Assembly (NCBI RefSeq): GCF_036013955.1 | Contig: NZ_CP107903.1 | Coordinates: 2,294,001-2,358,000, forward strand | DNA length: 64,000 bases | Direction of reading: 5' to 3' | Source: Streptomyces sp. NBC_00459 | GTDB taxonomy: Bacteria; Actinomycetota; Actinomycetes; Streptomycetales; Streptomycetaceae | Shown: piece by piece, positions 18,299 to 26,724 of the stretch | How the letters are laid out: the number at the start of each line of letters is the position of its first letter | How positions within the stretch are numbered: position 1 is the stretch's first letter | The notes under the pieces: model-generated | What the model was told of the DNA's origin: nothing | What the model saw: only the letters and a program-made list of their open reading frames with translations | The model's database searches: none | Program-made: the position numbers and the translations under genes

Positions 18299-19011
18299 CC
18301 GCACTGCTGGAGGTCGAAGACCTCAGGGTGGCCTACGGCAAGATCGAAGCCGTCAAGGGCATCTCCTTCAGCGTCGAAGCCGGCCAGGTCGTCACCCTGA
18401 TCGGCACCAACGGCGCCGGCAAGACCACCACCCTGCGCACACTGTCCGGGCTGCTCAAGCCCACCTCGGGCAAGATCCTCTTCGACGGCAAACCCCTCAC
18501 CGGAGTCCCCGCACACAAGATCGTCGCCCTCGGACTCGCCCACTCCCCCGAGGGCCGGCACATCTTCCCCCGCCTCACCATCGCCGAGAACCTCCATCTC
18601 GGCGCCTTCCTCCGCAAGGACAAGGAAGGCATCGAGAAGGACATCAAGCGCGCCTACGACCTCTTCCCCATCCTCGGGGAGCGCAGGAAGCAGGCCGCGG
18701 GAACCCTCTCCGGCGGCGAACAGCAGATGCTCGCCATGGGCCGCGCCTTGATGTCCCAGCCCAAACTGCTCATGCTCGACGAGCCCTCCATGGGCCTCTC
18801 CCCGATCATGATGCAGAAGATCATGGCGACGATCGCCGAGCTGAAGTCGACGGGCACGACGATCCTGCTGGTCGAGCAGAACGCCCAGGCGGCACTGTCG
18901 TTGGCCGACCAGGGTCACGTCATGGAGGTCGGCAACATCGTCCTCTCCGGCACCGGCCAGGACCTCATCCACGACGAGTCCGTACGCAAGGCGTACCTCG
19001 GCGAGGACTGA
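18295..19011 (+). CDS. livF: branched-chain amino acid ABC transporter ATP-binding protein LivF
   Basis: 238 aa ATPase. Walker A G-T-N-G-A-G-K-T-T near residue 38, signature L-S-G-G-E-Q-Q-M-L, Walker B L-L-M-L-D-E-P-S-M-G-L-S, H-loop-like V-E-Q-N in the LivF-specific form. The final gene of livJHMGF; forms the ATPase dimer with LivG. A strong palindrome lies just downstream. Confidence 0.95.
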
Positions 19012-19026
19012 GTCCTTCGACGGCAC

Positions 19027-19074
19027 GTACGAGGAGGGCCCGCACCCCGGCCGGGGTGCGGGCCCTCCTCGTAC
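19027..19074. terminator. bidirectional transcription terminator (48-bp perfect palindrome)
   Basis: Bases 19027-19050 are exactly complementary to 19051-19074, so the whole 48-bp block can fold as a cruciform or a near loop-less hairpin. It lies between the convergent livF and pdtaR genes and should stop transcription from both sides. Confidence 0.85.
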
Positions 19075-19105
19075 CGGTACGTCGATACGTCCGTACGTGG
19101 CCGCG

Positions 19106-19762
19106 TCAGCCCTTGGCGGCCTTCTTCTCCTCGGCGTCCGCGATGACCGCCTCGGCGACCTGCTGCATGGACATGCGCCGGTCCATCGACGTCTTCTGGA
19201 TCCACCGGAACGCGGCGGGCTCGGACAGGCCGTACTCCGTCTGCAGGACCGACTTCGCGCGGTCGACGAGCTTGCGGGTCTCCAGCCTCAGGGTGAGATC
19301 CGCGATCTCCTTCTCCAGCGTGCGCAGCTCGTTGAACCGCGACACCGCCATCTCGATCGCCGGCACGACGTCGCTCTTGCTGAACGGCTTCACGAGGTAC
19401 GCCATGGCACCGGCGTCCCGGGCCCGCTCGACGAGGTCGCGCTGCGAGAAGGCGGTCAGCATCAGCACCGGCGCGATGGACTCCTCGGCGATCTTCTCGG
19501 CCGCCGAGATGCCGTCGAGCTTCGGCATCTTCACATCGAGGATCACGAGGTCGGGCCGGTGCTTACGGGCAAGCTCCACGGCCTCCTCCCCGTCACCGGC
19601 CTCGCCGACGACGGAGTAGCCCTCTTCTTCGAGCATTTCCTTGAGATCCAGCCGAATGAGCGCCTCGTCCTCGGCAATGACGACACGGGTCGTCAGCGGA
19701 GGCACGTGCGACTTGTCGTCGTCGGGCGCGTCTGCGGGCTGGGGCGACTCGGGGGCGGTCAC
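19106..19762 (-). CDS. pdtaR: ANTAR-domain response regulator PdtaR
   Basis: 218 aa. A receiver domain (about 28-145) has the acidic pocket E-D-E near residue 36, the phospho-Asp in L-V-I-L-D-V-K-M-P, conserved T in L-T-A-F-S and K in V-K-P-F-S. The C-terminal ANTAR RNA-binding domain has the alanine/aromatic pattern A-K-S-V-L-Q...A-F-R-W-I-Q. Long stretches match mycobacterial PdtaR as I remember it. It should bind paired stem-loops in nascent mRNA and prevent termination when phosphorylated. GTG at 19762 with AAGGAG upstream; longer readings run into the tRNA gene. Confidence 0.93.
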   Translation of the reverse strand: MTAPESPQPADAPDDDKSHVPPLTTRVVIAEDEALIRLDLKEMLEEEGYSVVGEAGDGEEAVELARKHRPDLVILDVKMPKLDGISAAEKIAEESIAPVLMLTAFSQRDLVERARDAGAMAYLVKPFSKSDVVPAIEMAVSRFNELRTLEKEIADLTLRLETRKLVDRAKSVLQTEYGLSEPAAFRWIQKTSMDRRMSMQQVAEAVIADAEEKKAAKG

Positions 19763-19863
19763 GGGGGCTCCTTGATCAGGGCAGGGGTGCTGCTGACAAG
19801 AGCGTACCCAGCTGCGGTATGGTGGTGTCACGGCGGGTGACCGCTGACCTTCGTTTCGAAGGG

Positions 19864-19936
19864 GCCCCGGTAGCCCAGCGGTAGAGGCCATGGATTCAAA
19901 ACCCATCCAGCGTCGGTTCGAATCCGACTCGGGGCA
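19864..19936 (+). tRNA. tRNA with CAA anticodon (nominally tRNA-Leu) but short variable loop
   Basis: 73 nt fold into a cloverleaf: acceptor stem 19864-19870 with 19929-19935 (7 bp, last pair G-T), a 3-bp D stem GCC/GGC, anticodon loop TTCAAAA at 19895-19901 with CAA at 19897-19899, and a T arm of 5 bp with loop TTCGAAT at 19917-19923. Discriminator base is A; CCA is not encoded. The anticodon stem has one A-C mismatch at its loop end. The variable region is only 5 nt (CCAGC), whereas tRNA-Leu normally has a long extra arm, so the true amino-acid identity is uncertain. Confidence 0.85.
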
Positions 19937-19966
19937 CTTTTCCTTGGATTGCAAGGCAGGCTAGAG

Positions 19967-20004
19967 AAAGCGGATGTTCTCATTCTAGTGAACATCCGCT
20001 TTTT
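19967..20004 (+). terminator. intrinsic terminator downstream of the tRNA gene
   Basis: 13-bp perfect inverted repeat (19967-19979 with 19990-20002, 10-nt loop) that ends in a run of five T. Placed about 30 bp after the tRNA, it should end its transcription and separates it from the LAGLIDADG gene. Confidence 0.85.
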
Positions 20005-20042
20005 GCTGCGTGTCGACGCGGCCAAACGCTCAGTGTGTCCAC

Positions 20043-20807
20043 ATGTACGACATTGGCACTCGTGAGCGAGCCCTGGTGCTGGTGGGTCAGGGACGCAGTC
20101 TGAACTCCGTCAGCAAAGAGACGGGGATATCCCGGGCCGCGATCCGCTCCTGGCAGACGCGCATCGACCCGTTACCGCGTATGCGGGTGAGCCCGTGCGT
20201 CCGATGCCGGCCCGTCCCGAGCCATCCCGAGGACACAGCCGCCTATTCCTACCTCCTCGGCCTGTATCTCGGTGACGGGTGCATCAGCCCCCATCCGCGT
20301 TCGGGGCACTACTTGCGCATCGCGTGCGCGGACGCGTGGCCCGGTCTGATCGACGCGTGCGAGGCGGCCGTACAGACACTCAACCCGGGAAAACGTACGT
20401 ATCGAGTGCAAGCCCAGGGCTGCGTTTCCGTGGTCGGCTACAGCGCCCACTGGCCCTGCTTGTTCCCTCAGCACGGGCCTGGCAAGAAGCATGAGCGCCG
20501 GATCGTTCTCGACGACTGGCAGCAGACGATCGTCGACGCGCATCCGTGGGAGTTCATCCGGGGACTCGTCCACTCCGACGGCTGCCGAATCACCAACTGG
20601 ACCGAGAAGGTCATCGCCGGTGAACGCAAGCGCTACGAATATCCGCGCTACTTCTTCACGAACCTCTCGTCCGACATCAGGCGGCTCTACACCGACACCC
20701 TCGACAAGGTCGGAGTCGATTGGAGACGGCCGAACGCCAAGAACATCTCCGTAGCCCGCAAAGCCTCCGTAGCCCTCATGGACACCCACGTGGGCCCCAA
20801 GCACTGA
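20043..20807 (+). CDS. HTH plus LAGLIDADG-type endonuclease-like protein
   Basis: 254 aa. Residues 1-45 look like a helix-turn-helix (L-V-G-Q-G-R-S-L-N-S-V-S-K-E-T-G-I-S-R-A). Two LAGLIDADG helices follow: Y-L-L-G-L-Y-L-G-D-G-C-I near residue 71 and F-I-R-G-L-V-H-S-D-G-C-R-I near residue 171, each retaining the metal-binding acidic residue (D in GDG and SDG). This two-motif arrangement is that of monomeric homing endonucleases, yet it is free-standing: no intron or intein borders are visible. ATG at 20043 was chosen; an in-frame GTG at 20010 lies in the terminator flank. Endonuclease, maturase or transcription-factor roles are all possible. Confidence 0.75.
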   Translation: MYDIGTRERALVLVGQGRSLNSVSKETGISRAAIRSWQTRIDPLPRMRVSPCVRCRPVPSHPEDTAAYSYLLGLYLGDGCISPHPRSGHYLRIACADAWPGLIDACEAAVQTLNPGKRTYRVQAQGCVSVVGYSAHWPCLFPQHGPGKKHERRIVLDDWQQTIVDAHPWEFIRGLVHSDGCRITNWTEKVIAGERKRYEYPRYFFTNLSSDIRRLYTDTLDKVGVDWRRPNAKNISVARKASVALMDTHVGPKH

Positions 20808-20813
20808 ACCGAA

Positions 20814-20849
20814 AAGGGCCCCTCCACCCGGCGGTTTCTAGGGGCCCTT
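20814..20849. terminator. bidirectional terminator between LAGLIDADG gene and pyk
   Basis: 10-bp perfect inverted repeat (20814-20823 with 20840-20849) flanked by A-rich and T-containing ends, lying between two convergent genes. Confidence 0.8.
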
Positions 20850-20859
20850 CGCTCGACGT

Positions 20860-22296
20860 CTACTTGGGGCTGTCGTCCTCGCCGATGTGGTGGACCCGGA
20901 CCAGGTTGGTGGAGCCGGAGACGCCGGGCGGGGAGCCTGCCGTGATCACCACCACGTCGCCCTTCCGGCAGCGGCCGTACTTCAGGAGCAGTTCGTCCAC
21001 CTGGTCGACCATCGCGTCCGTGGAGTCGACGTGCGGGCCCAGGAACGTCTCCACGCCCCACGTCAGCGTCAGCTGGGACCGCGTCGCCGGGTCCGGGGTG
21101 AAGGCCAGGAGCGGGATCGGGGACCTGTACCGGGACAGCCGCTTCACCGTGTCGCCGCTCTGGGTGAACGCCACGAGGAACTTCGCGCCGAGGAAGTCGC
21201 CCATCTCGGCCGCCGCGCGGGCCACCGCGCCGCCCTGGGTGCGGGGCTTGTTGCGTTCCGTCAGTGGCGGGAGGCCCTTGGCCAGGATGTCCTCCTCGGC
21301 CGCTTCCACGATCTTCGCCATCGTACGGACCGTCTCGACGGCGTACTTGCCCACACTCGTCTCGCCGGACAGCATCACCGCGTCGGTGCCGTCGATGACC
21401 GCGTTCGCGACGTCCGACGCCTCGGCCCTGGTCGGGCGGGAGTTCTCGATCATCGAGTCCAGCATCTGCGTGGCGACGATGACCGGCTTGGCGTTGCGCT
21501 TCGCCAGCTTGATCGCGCGCTTCTGGACGATGGGGACCTGCTCCAGGGGCATTTCGACGCCGAGGTCGCCGCGGGCGACCATGATGCCGTCGAAGGCGGC
21601 GACGATGTCGTCGATCGCTTCGACCGCCTGCGGCTTCTCGACCTTGGCGATGACCGGGACGCGGCGGTGCTCCTCGTCCATGATGCGGTGGACGTCCTCG
21701 ATGTCGCGTCCGCTGCGTACGAAGGACAGTGCGATGACGTCGAAGCCGGTGCGCAGCGCCCAGCGCAGGTCCGCCTCGTCCTTGTCGGAGAGGGCGGGGA
21801 CCGACACCGCCACGCCGGGGAGGTTGAGGCCCTTGTGGTCGGAGATCACTCCGCCTTCGACGACCGTGGTGTGGACGCGGGGTCCGTCGACGGCGGTGAC
21901 TTCGAGGCAGACCTTGCCGTCGTCGACGAGGATGCGTTCGCCGGGGGTGACGTCGGTGGCGAGACCCGCGTAGGTGGTTCCGCAGGTCTGCTGGTCGCCT
22001 TCGACGCCTTCCTCGACGGTGATGGTGAAGGTGTCGCCGCGTTCGAGGAGTACGGGGCCTTCGGCGAAGCGGCCGAGTCGGATCTTCGGGCCTTGAAGGT
22101 CGGCGAGGAGGCCGATGCTGCGGCCGGTTTCGTCGGCGGCCTTGCGGACGTGCTGGTAACGCACCTCGTGTTCGGCGTAGCTGCCGTGGCTGAGGTTGAA
22201 GCGGGCTACGTCCATTCCGGCATCGACCAGTGCTTTGATCTGGTCGTACGAGTCGGTGGCGGGGCCCAGGGTACAGACGATCTTTGCTCGACGCAT
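20860..22296 (-). CDS. pyk: pyruvate kinase
   Basis: 478 aa, full length. Converts phosphoenolpyruvate and ADP to pyruvate and ATP. Visible: N-terminal R-R-A-K-I-V-C-T-L-G-P, N-L-S-H-G for substrate binding, the signature I-A-K-V-E-K-P-Q with the catalytic lysine, M-V-A-R-G-D-L-G-V-E with metal-binding acids, and M-L-S-G-E-T-S in the active-site loop. ATG at 22296 has no overlap with other genes. Streptomyces usually carry two pyk genes; this one sits beside pdtaR. Confidence 0.97.
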   Translation of the reverse strand: MRRAKIVCTLGPATDSYDQIKALVDAGMDVARFNLSHGSYAEHEVRYQHVRKAADETGRSIGLLADLQGPKIRLGRFAEGPVLLERGDTFTITVEEGVEGDQQTCGTTYAGLATDVTPGERILVDDGKVCLEVTAVDGPRVHTTVVEGGVISDHKGLNLPGVAVSVPALSDKDEADLRWALRTGFDVIALSFVRSGRDIEDVHRIMDEEHRRVPVIAKVEKPQAVEAIDDIVAAFDGIMVARGDLGVEMPLEQVPIVQKRAIKLAKRNAKPVIVATQMLDSMIENSRPTRAEASDVANAVIDGTDAVMLSGETSVGKYAVETVRTMAKIVEAAEEDILAKGLPPLTERNKPRTQGGAVARAAAEMGDFLGAKFLVAFTQSGDTVKRLSRYRSPIPLLAFTPDPATRSQLTLTWGVETFLGPHVDSTDAMVDQVDELLLKYGRCRKGDVVVITAGSPPGVSGSTNLVRVHHIGEDDSPK

Positions 22297-22424
22297 ACTT
22301 CGAGCGTAGGCCTTACCGGTGGGTAGCGAATTGGCCCTGCATGACTACTCAACAACCTTTGCGTGAAGGGTTATTGACAACTGTTGAATTGCGCGCGGGG
22401 TTGCTCCGATGAGCATTTCAGTGG

Positions 22425-22472
22425 CCTGTTCACAGTCCTGTTCACGGGCCTGTTCGCCGCCCTTTTCACAGC
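22425..22472. repeat. four 12-bp tandem repeats (CCTGTTCAC-type)
   Basis: Four consecutive 12-mers share the form CCTGTTCACNNN; the first two are nearly identical, the third and fourth diverged. They lie just past and slightly into the 3' end of the SIMPL gene. The 12-bp spacing excludes the 11-bp PHO-box arrangement that the GTTCAC core recalls. Confidence 0.7.
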
Positions 22473-23182
22473 TGTGGCGGCACCATCGTGAAGCGGGCGT
22501 TCACCTGTGCGTAGACCCGTTGCCGCTGCGGTTCCAGGTCGAGTGGTGCCGCCTCGTCCGCGACCTCGGCGCCGGCGAAGGACGCGCGGTTCAGGGAGCG
22601 GGTCCGGCCCTCGTACCCCATGGGCTGTGCGGCCTCGGCGCCCACGTCCGCCAGCTCCACCAGGGCCGCCAGCGAGGTGCCCAGGGCTTCCGCGTACTCG
22701 CGGGCCCGTTGCACCGCCTCCCGTACCGCCTGTCGGCGGGCGTCGCGGTGGGCCGGGGAGTCGGGGCGCAGGGCCCACCAGGGGCCGTCGACCCCGGTGA
22801 GGTCCAGGTCGGCGAGTTTGCTGGTCAGTTCGCCGAGGGCGGTGAAGTCGGTGAGTTCGGCGGTGAGGTGGACACGTCCGTGGTAGGCGCGGACGCGTTC
22901 GCCGCGGCCGTGCTTGGTGAGTTCCGGGGCGATGGAGAAGGCTCCGGTTTCCAGGCGTTCAACTGCTTCGCCGTAGGTCTTCACGAGGTCCAGGACGGTG
23001 GCGTTGCGGCGGGTCAGGTCGTCCAGTGCCGAGCGGCGGTCCGTGCCCCTTGCGCCGATCGTGATGCCGATACGGGCGATCTCGGGGTCGACTTCGAGGT
23101 GGGCTTCGCCGCGGACGGCGATGCGGGGGGCGTCCGGGGTGCCGTAGGGGACGGCGGTGGGGTGCTCCGGGCTGGAGGTCAT
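22466..23182 (-). CDS. SIMPL (DUF541) domain protein
   Basis: 238 aa with the SIMPL fold pattern: A-V-R-G-E-A-H-L-E-V-D-P-E-I-A near residue 22, then repeated A-L-D-D-L...-N-A-T-V and the A-V-R-E-A-V-Q-R-A-R-E-Y-A-E-A-L-G helix followed by the C-terminal Q-V-N-A-R-F strand. Family members include periplasmic oxidative-stress proteins, but this one has no signal peptide, suggesting a cytoplasmic location. ATG at 23182 precedes the first strand; an in-frame start at 23251 is less likely. No neighbour suggests a specific job. Confidence 0.8.
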   Translation of the reverse strand: MTSSPEHPTAVPYGTPDAPRIAVRGEAHLEVDPEIARIGITIGARGTDRRSALDDLTRRNATVLDLVKTYGEAVERLETGAFSIAPELTKHGRGERVRAYHGRVHLTAELTDFTALGELTSKLADLDLTGVDGPWWALRPDSPAHRDARRQAVREAVQRAREYAEALGTSLAALVELADVGAEAAQPMGYEGRTRSLNRASFAGAEVADEAAPLDLEPQRQRVYAQVNARFTMVPPQL

Positions 23183-23341
23183 ACGCCCCACTCTGTCACT
23201 CGCAGGGCGGTTGCGGACCGTGTTCCGGAGGCTGCGGCGTCTGCCGGTCACCAGATCGAAACCTTCGGGGGCTGTTGCCGCCGGTCATGCGCGGGTCAGA
23301 ATCTACGCGCGTCGTTGACCATTCCCCGAGGAGCCCGAAAC

Positions 23342-25147
23342 ATGCCGTTGAACCGCAGGAAGTTCCTGAAGAAGTCCGCTGTGACCGGGGCGGGGGCGGC
23401 GTTGACCAGTGCTGTCGTGGCTCCGGCGGCGCAGGCCGCGGAGGCGAAGAAGCCCGCGAAGCCCGGGAAGCGGTACTCCCTGACCGTGATGGGCACGACC
23501 GACCTGCACGGTCACATCTTCAACTGGGACTACTTCAAGAACGCGGAGTACTCCGACGCGAAGGGCAACGCGCAGGGGCTGGCCCGTATCTCGACGCTGG
23601 TGGAGCAGGTCCGCAAGGAGAAGGGGCGTTGCAACACGCTGCTGCTCGACGCGGGTGACACGATTCAGGGCACTCCGCTGACGTACTACTACGCGAAGGT
23701 CGACCCGATCACCGCCAAGGGTGGTCCGGTGCACCCGATGGCGCAGGCGATGAACGCCATCGGGTACGACGCTGTGGCGCTCGGCAACCACGAGTTCAAC
23801 TACGGCATCGAGACGCTGCGCAAGTTCGAGTCGCAGTGCCGTTTCCCGCTGCTGGGGGCGAACGCGCTGGACGCGAAGACGCTGAAGCCCGCCTTCCCTC
23901 CGTACTTCATGAAGACGTTCCAGGTGAAGGGCGCGCCGCCGGTCAAGGTGGCTGTGCTGGGGCTGACGAACCCGGGTATCGCGATCTGGGACAAGGCGTA
24001 TGTGCAGGGGAAGCTGACGTTCCCGGGTCTGGAGGAGCAGGCGGCGAAGTGGGTGCCGAAGCTGCGCTCGATGGGCGCGGACGTGGTGGTCGTGTCGGCG
24101 CACTCGGGGTCGTCGGGGACTTCTTCGTACGGTGACCAGCTGCCGTACGTCGAGAACTCGGCGGCGCTGGTGGCGCAGCAGGTGCCGGGTATCGACGCGA
24201 TTCTGGTCGGGCACGCGCACACGGAGATCGCCGAGCTGAAGGTCACGAACACGGCGACCGGCAAGACGGTGGTGCTGTCGGAGCCGCTGGCGTATGCGGA
24301 GCGGTTGTCGCTGTTCGACGTCGAGCTGGTCTTCGAGAAGGGCAAGTGGGCTGTCGAGTCGGTCTCGGCGACCGTGCGTGACTCGAAGACGGTCGCGGAC
24401 GACCCGAAGATCACGAAGCTGCTGAAGGACGAGCACGACGTCGTCGTGGCGTACGTCAACCAGGTGGTCGGTACGGCGACGGCCACGTTGACGACGGTGG
24501 AGGCGCGTTACAAGGACGCTCCGATCATCGACCTGATCACGAAGGTCCAGGAGGACGTCGTGAGGGCGGCGCTGGTGGGGACGTCGTATGCGTCGCTGCC
24601 GGTGATCGCGCAGGCGTCGCCGTTCTCGCGGACGTCGGCGATCCCGGCCGGCGAGGTGACGATCCGGGATCTGTCGAGTCTGTACGTGTACGACAACACG
24701 CTGGTCGCGAAGTTGCTGACGGGCGCGCAGGTGCGGGCGTACCTGGAGTACTCGGCGCAGTACTTCGTGCAGACGGCGGCGGGCGCGGCGGTCGACGTGG
24801 AGAAGCTGACGAACGCGGGTGGGCGGCCGGACTACAACTACGACTACGTGTCGGGGCTGACCTATGACATCGACATCGCGCAGGCGGCCGGTTCGCGGAT
24901 CAGGAACCTGGCCTACAACGGTGTCGCGCTGGACGACGCGCAGCAGTTCGTGTTCGCGGTGAACAACTACCGTGCCAACGGTGGTGGGGCGTTCCCGCAT
25001 GTGGCGGCGGCGCAGGAGTTGTGGTCGGAGTCGACGGAGATCCGTACGCGGATCTCCGAGTGGGTGACGGCGAAGGGTGTGCTGGATCCGAAGGAGTTCG
25101 CTTCGGTGGACTGGAAGTTGACGCGCGACGGTACGCCGGTGTTCTAG
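23342..25147 (+). CDS. secreted bifunctional metallophosphatase / 5'-nucleotidase
   Basis: 601 aa. Tat-type signal at the N-terminus (N-R-R-K-F-L-K-K, then a hydrophobic stretch and A-Q-A cleavage site near residue 31). The metallophosphoesterase domain has D-L-H-G-H, G-D-T-I-Q-G, G-N-H-E-F and G-H-A-H-T-E, all metal-binding motifs. The C-terminal nucleotide-recognition domain (from about residue 370) follows. It should release nucleosides from extracellular nucleotides as a phosphate/nucleoside source. ATG 23342 with GAGGAG upstream. It converges on the desB-like gene. Confidence 0.93.
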   Translation: MPLNRRKFLKKSAVTGAGAALTSAVVAPAAQAAEAKKPAKPGKRYSLTVMGTTDLHGHIFNWDYFKNAEYSDAKGNAQGLARISTLVEQVRKEKGRCNTLLLDAGDTIQGTPLTYYYAKVDPITAKGGPVHPMAQAMNAIGYDAVALGNHEFNYGIETLRKFESQCRFPLLGANALDAKTLKPAFPPYFMKTFQVKGAPPVKVAVLGLTNPGIAIWDKAYVQGKLTFPGLEEQAAKWVPKLRSMGADVVVVSAHSGSSGTSSYGDQLPYVENSAALVAQQVPGIDAILVGHAHTEIAELKVTNTATGKTVVLSEPLAYAERLSLFDVELVFEKGKWAVESVSATVRDSKTVADDPKITKLLKDEHDVVVAYVNQVVGTATATLTTVEARYKDAPIIDLITKVQEDVVRAALVGTSYASLPVIAQASPFSRTSAIPAGEVTIRDLSSLYVYDNTLVAKLLTGAQVRAYLEYSAQYFVQTAAGAAVDVEKLTNAGGRPDYNYDYVSGLTYDIDIAQAAGSRIRNLAYNGVALDDAQQFVFAVNNYRANGGGAFPHVAAAQELWSESTEIRTRISEWVTAKGVLDPKEFASVDWKLTRDGTPVF

Positions 25148-25200
25148 TCGGCGGTTTCCGGTAGGAGGTCTCCGGTGGGCGGCGGGTTGCCCCGGATTCC

Positions 25201-26724
25201 CTAGATTCCTTCCACGAGGGGGGTCAGCACATGGTGCTGGCCCTTTTCTCGTTCCTGGCTCTGCCGGGGGGTCGGGACCTGGGGCAGTGGTGGTTCGAGG
25301 CCGAAGGTGGTGAAGGCGGTTCTGGCCGGCTGGGGGTATGGGGCGTCGCCGGTGAGGGAGTTGAGGATGACGGCGCTGCGCCAGGCGACGAGTCCGAGGT
25401 CGGGGGTGCCGACGCCGTGGGTGTGGAGTTCGGCGTTCTGGACGTAGACGTGGCTGCCGGAGCCGGTGATGGCGGGGTCCAGGACGAGTCCGAACTGTTC
25501 GTCGATGCGGGGGCGTTGGGCGTTGTCGCGGCGGAGGTAGGGGTCGAGTCCGGCGAGGACGCGGTCGAGGGGGCGGTCGCGGTAGCCGGTGGCGAGGACG
25601 ACGGCGTCGGTGGTGAGGCGGGAGCGGGTGCCCTGCTGGGTGTGTTCGAGGTGGAGTTCGACCTTGGTGGCGGCGACGCGGCCGGCGGTGCGGACGTGGA
25701 CGCCGGGGGTGAGGACGGCTTCGGGCCAGCCACCGTGGAGGGTGCGGCGGTAGAGCTCGTCGTGGATGGCGGCGATGGTGTCGGCGCCGATGCCCTTGTG
25801 GAGTTGCCACTGGGCGGCGACGAGGCGGTCGCGTACGGGTTCGGTGAGGGCGTGGAAGTAGTGGGTGTGGTCGGGGGTGAAGTGTTCGAGGCCGAGTTTG
25901 GAGTACTCCATGGGCGCGAAGGCCTCGGTGCGTCCCAGCCAGTGGATCTTCTCGCGTCCGGCGGGGCGGTGGCGGAGGAGGTCGAGGAAGATCTCGGCGC
26001 CGGTCTGTCCCGATCCGATGACGGTGACGTGTTCGGCGGTGAGGAGCCGGTCGCGGTGGGCGAGGTAGTCGGCTGCGTGCAGGACGGGCACGGTGGGGGC
26101 TTCGACGAGGGGTTTGAGGGGTTCGGGGATGTAGGGCTCGCTGCCGATGCCGAGGACGACGTTCTTCGTGTACGTCCGGCCGAGGGCCTCGGCTTCTCCG
26201 TCGGCGTCGAGCTGGGTGAAGTCGACTTCGAACACGTCTCGTTCGGGGTTCCAGCGGACGGCGTCGACCTGGTGTCCGAAGTGCAGTCGGGGCAGGTTCT
26301 CGCTGACCCAGCGGCAGTAGGCGTCGTATTCGGCGCGCTGGATGTGGAAGCGCTCGGCGAAGTAGAACGGGAAGAGCCGGTCGCGGCTCTTGAGGTAGCT
26401 GAGGAAGGACCAGGGGCTGGTGGGGTCGGCGAGGGTCACCAGGTCGGCGAGGAAGGGGACTTGGACGGTGGCGCCGTCGATGAGGAGTCCGGGGTGCCAG
26501 TCGAAGCGGGGGTGTTGTTCGTAGAAGACGGTGTCGAGGCCGGGGAGCCGGTGGGCGAGCGCGGCGAGGGAGAGGTTGCAGGGGCCGATGCCGATGCCGA
26601 CGAGGTCGTGGGGGGCGTCGGGGCTGGGAGCCGGGGTGGGGGTGGCGGCCGGGTTGTCGTCGGGCGTGGAGGGTGTGGGGGGTGTGGGGGGTGTGGGGGG
26701 TGTGGGGGGTGTGGGGGGTGTCAT
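25201..26724 (-). CDS. DesB-like lysine/cadaverine N-hydroxylase
   Basis: 507 aa flavoprotein N-monooxygenase. FAD motif G-I-G-I-G-P-C-N-L-S near residue 44, NADPH motif V-I-G-S-G-Q-T-G-A-E near the middle, and A-T-G-Y in the C-terminal third, as in IucD/AlcA/DesB enzymes that hydroxylate the terminal amine of lysine or cadaverine for hydroxamate siderophores. The first about 35 residues are a low-complexity Thr-Pro-Pro repeat. ATG at 26724 overlaps the decarboxylase stop (ATGA). The other hydroxamate genes (acyltransferase and NIS synthetase) are not nearby. Substrate by analogy: the amine made by the coupled decarboxylase. Confidence 0.88.
   Translation of the reverse strand: MTPPTPPTPPTPPTPPTPSTPDDNPAATPTPAPSPDAPHDLVGIGIGPCNLSLAALAHRLPGLDTVFYEQHPRFDWHPGLLIDGATVQVPFLADLVTLADPTSPWSFLSYLKSRDRLFPFYFAERFHIQRAEYDAYCRWVSENLPRLHFGHQVDAVRWNPERDVFEVDFTQLDADGEAEALGRTYTKNVVLGIGSEPYIPEPLKPLVEAPTVPVLHAADYLAHRDRLLTAEHVTVIGSGQTGAEIFLDLLRHRPAGREKIHWLGRTEAFAPMEYSKLGLEHFTPDHTHYFHALTEPVRDRLVAAQWQLHKGIGADTIAAIHDELYRRTLHGGWPEAVLTPGVHVRTAGRVAATKVELHLEHTQQGTRSRLTTDAVVLATGYRDRPLDRVLAGLDPYLRRDNAQRPRIDEQFGLVLDPAITGSGSHVYVQNAELHTHGVGTPDLGLVAWRSAVILNSLTGDAPYPQPARTAFTTFGLEPPLPQVPTPRQSQEREKGQHHVLTPLVEGI
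26672..26716. repeat. 9-bp tandem repeat (5 units) encoding a Thr-Pro-Pro tract
   Basis: Five exact copies of GGTGTGGGG plus a partial unit lie at the 5' end of the desB-like gene and encode its T-P-P repeat. Since the unit is a multiple of three, copy-number change would alter tract length without breaking the frame. Confidence 0.9.

Noticed and set aside
19864..20807. Integrative element at the tRNA gene
   Set aside because: No integrase, no excisionase and no second copy of the tRNA 3' end were seen in the following sequence.
22425..22472. PHO box for PhoP binding
   Set aside because: The GTTCAC cores recur every 12 bp, not 11, and the units are too diverged.
23303..25810. 835-codon minus-strand frame opposite the 5'-nucleotidase
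   Set aside because: Arg/His-rich composition typical of a GC-driven shadow frame; the plus-strand gene has signal peptide and metal motifs.
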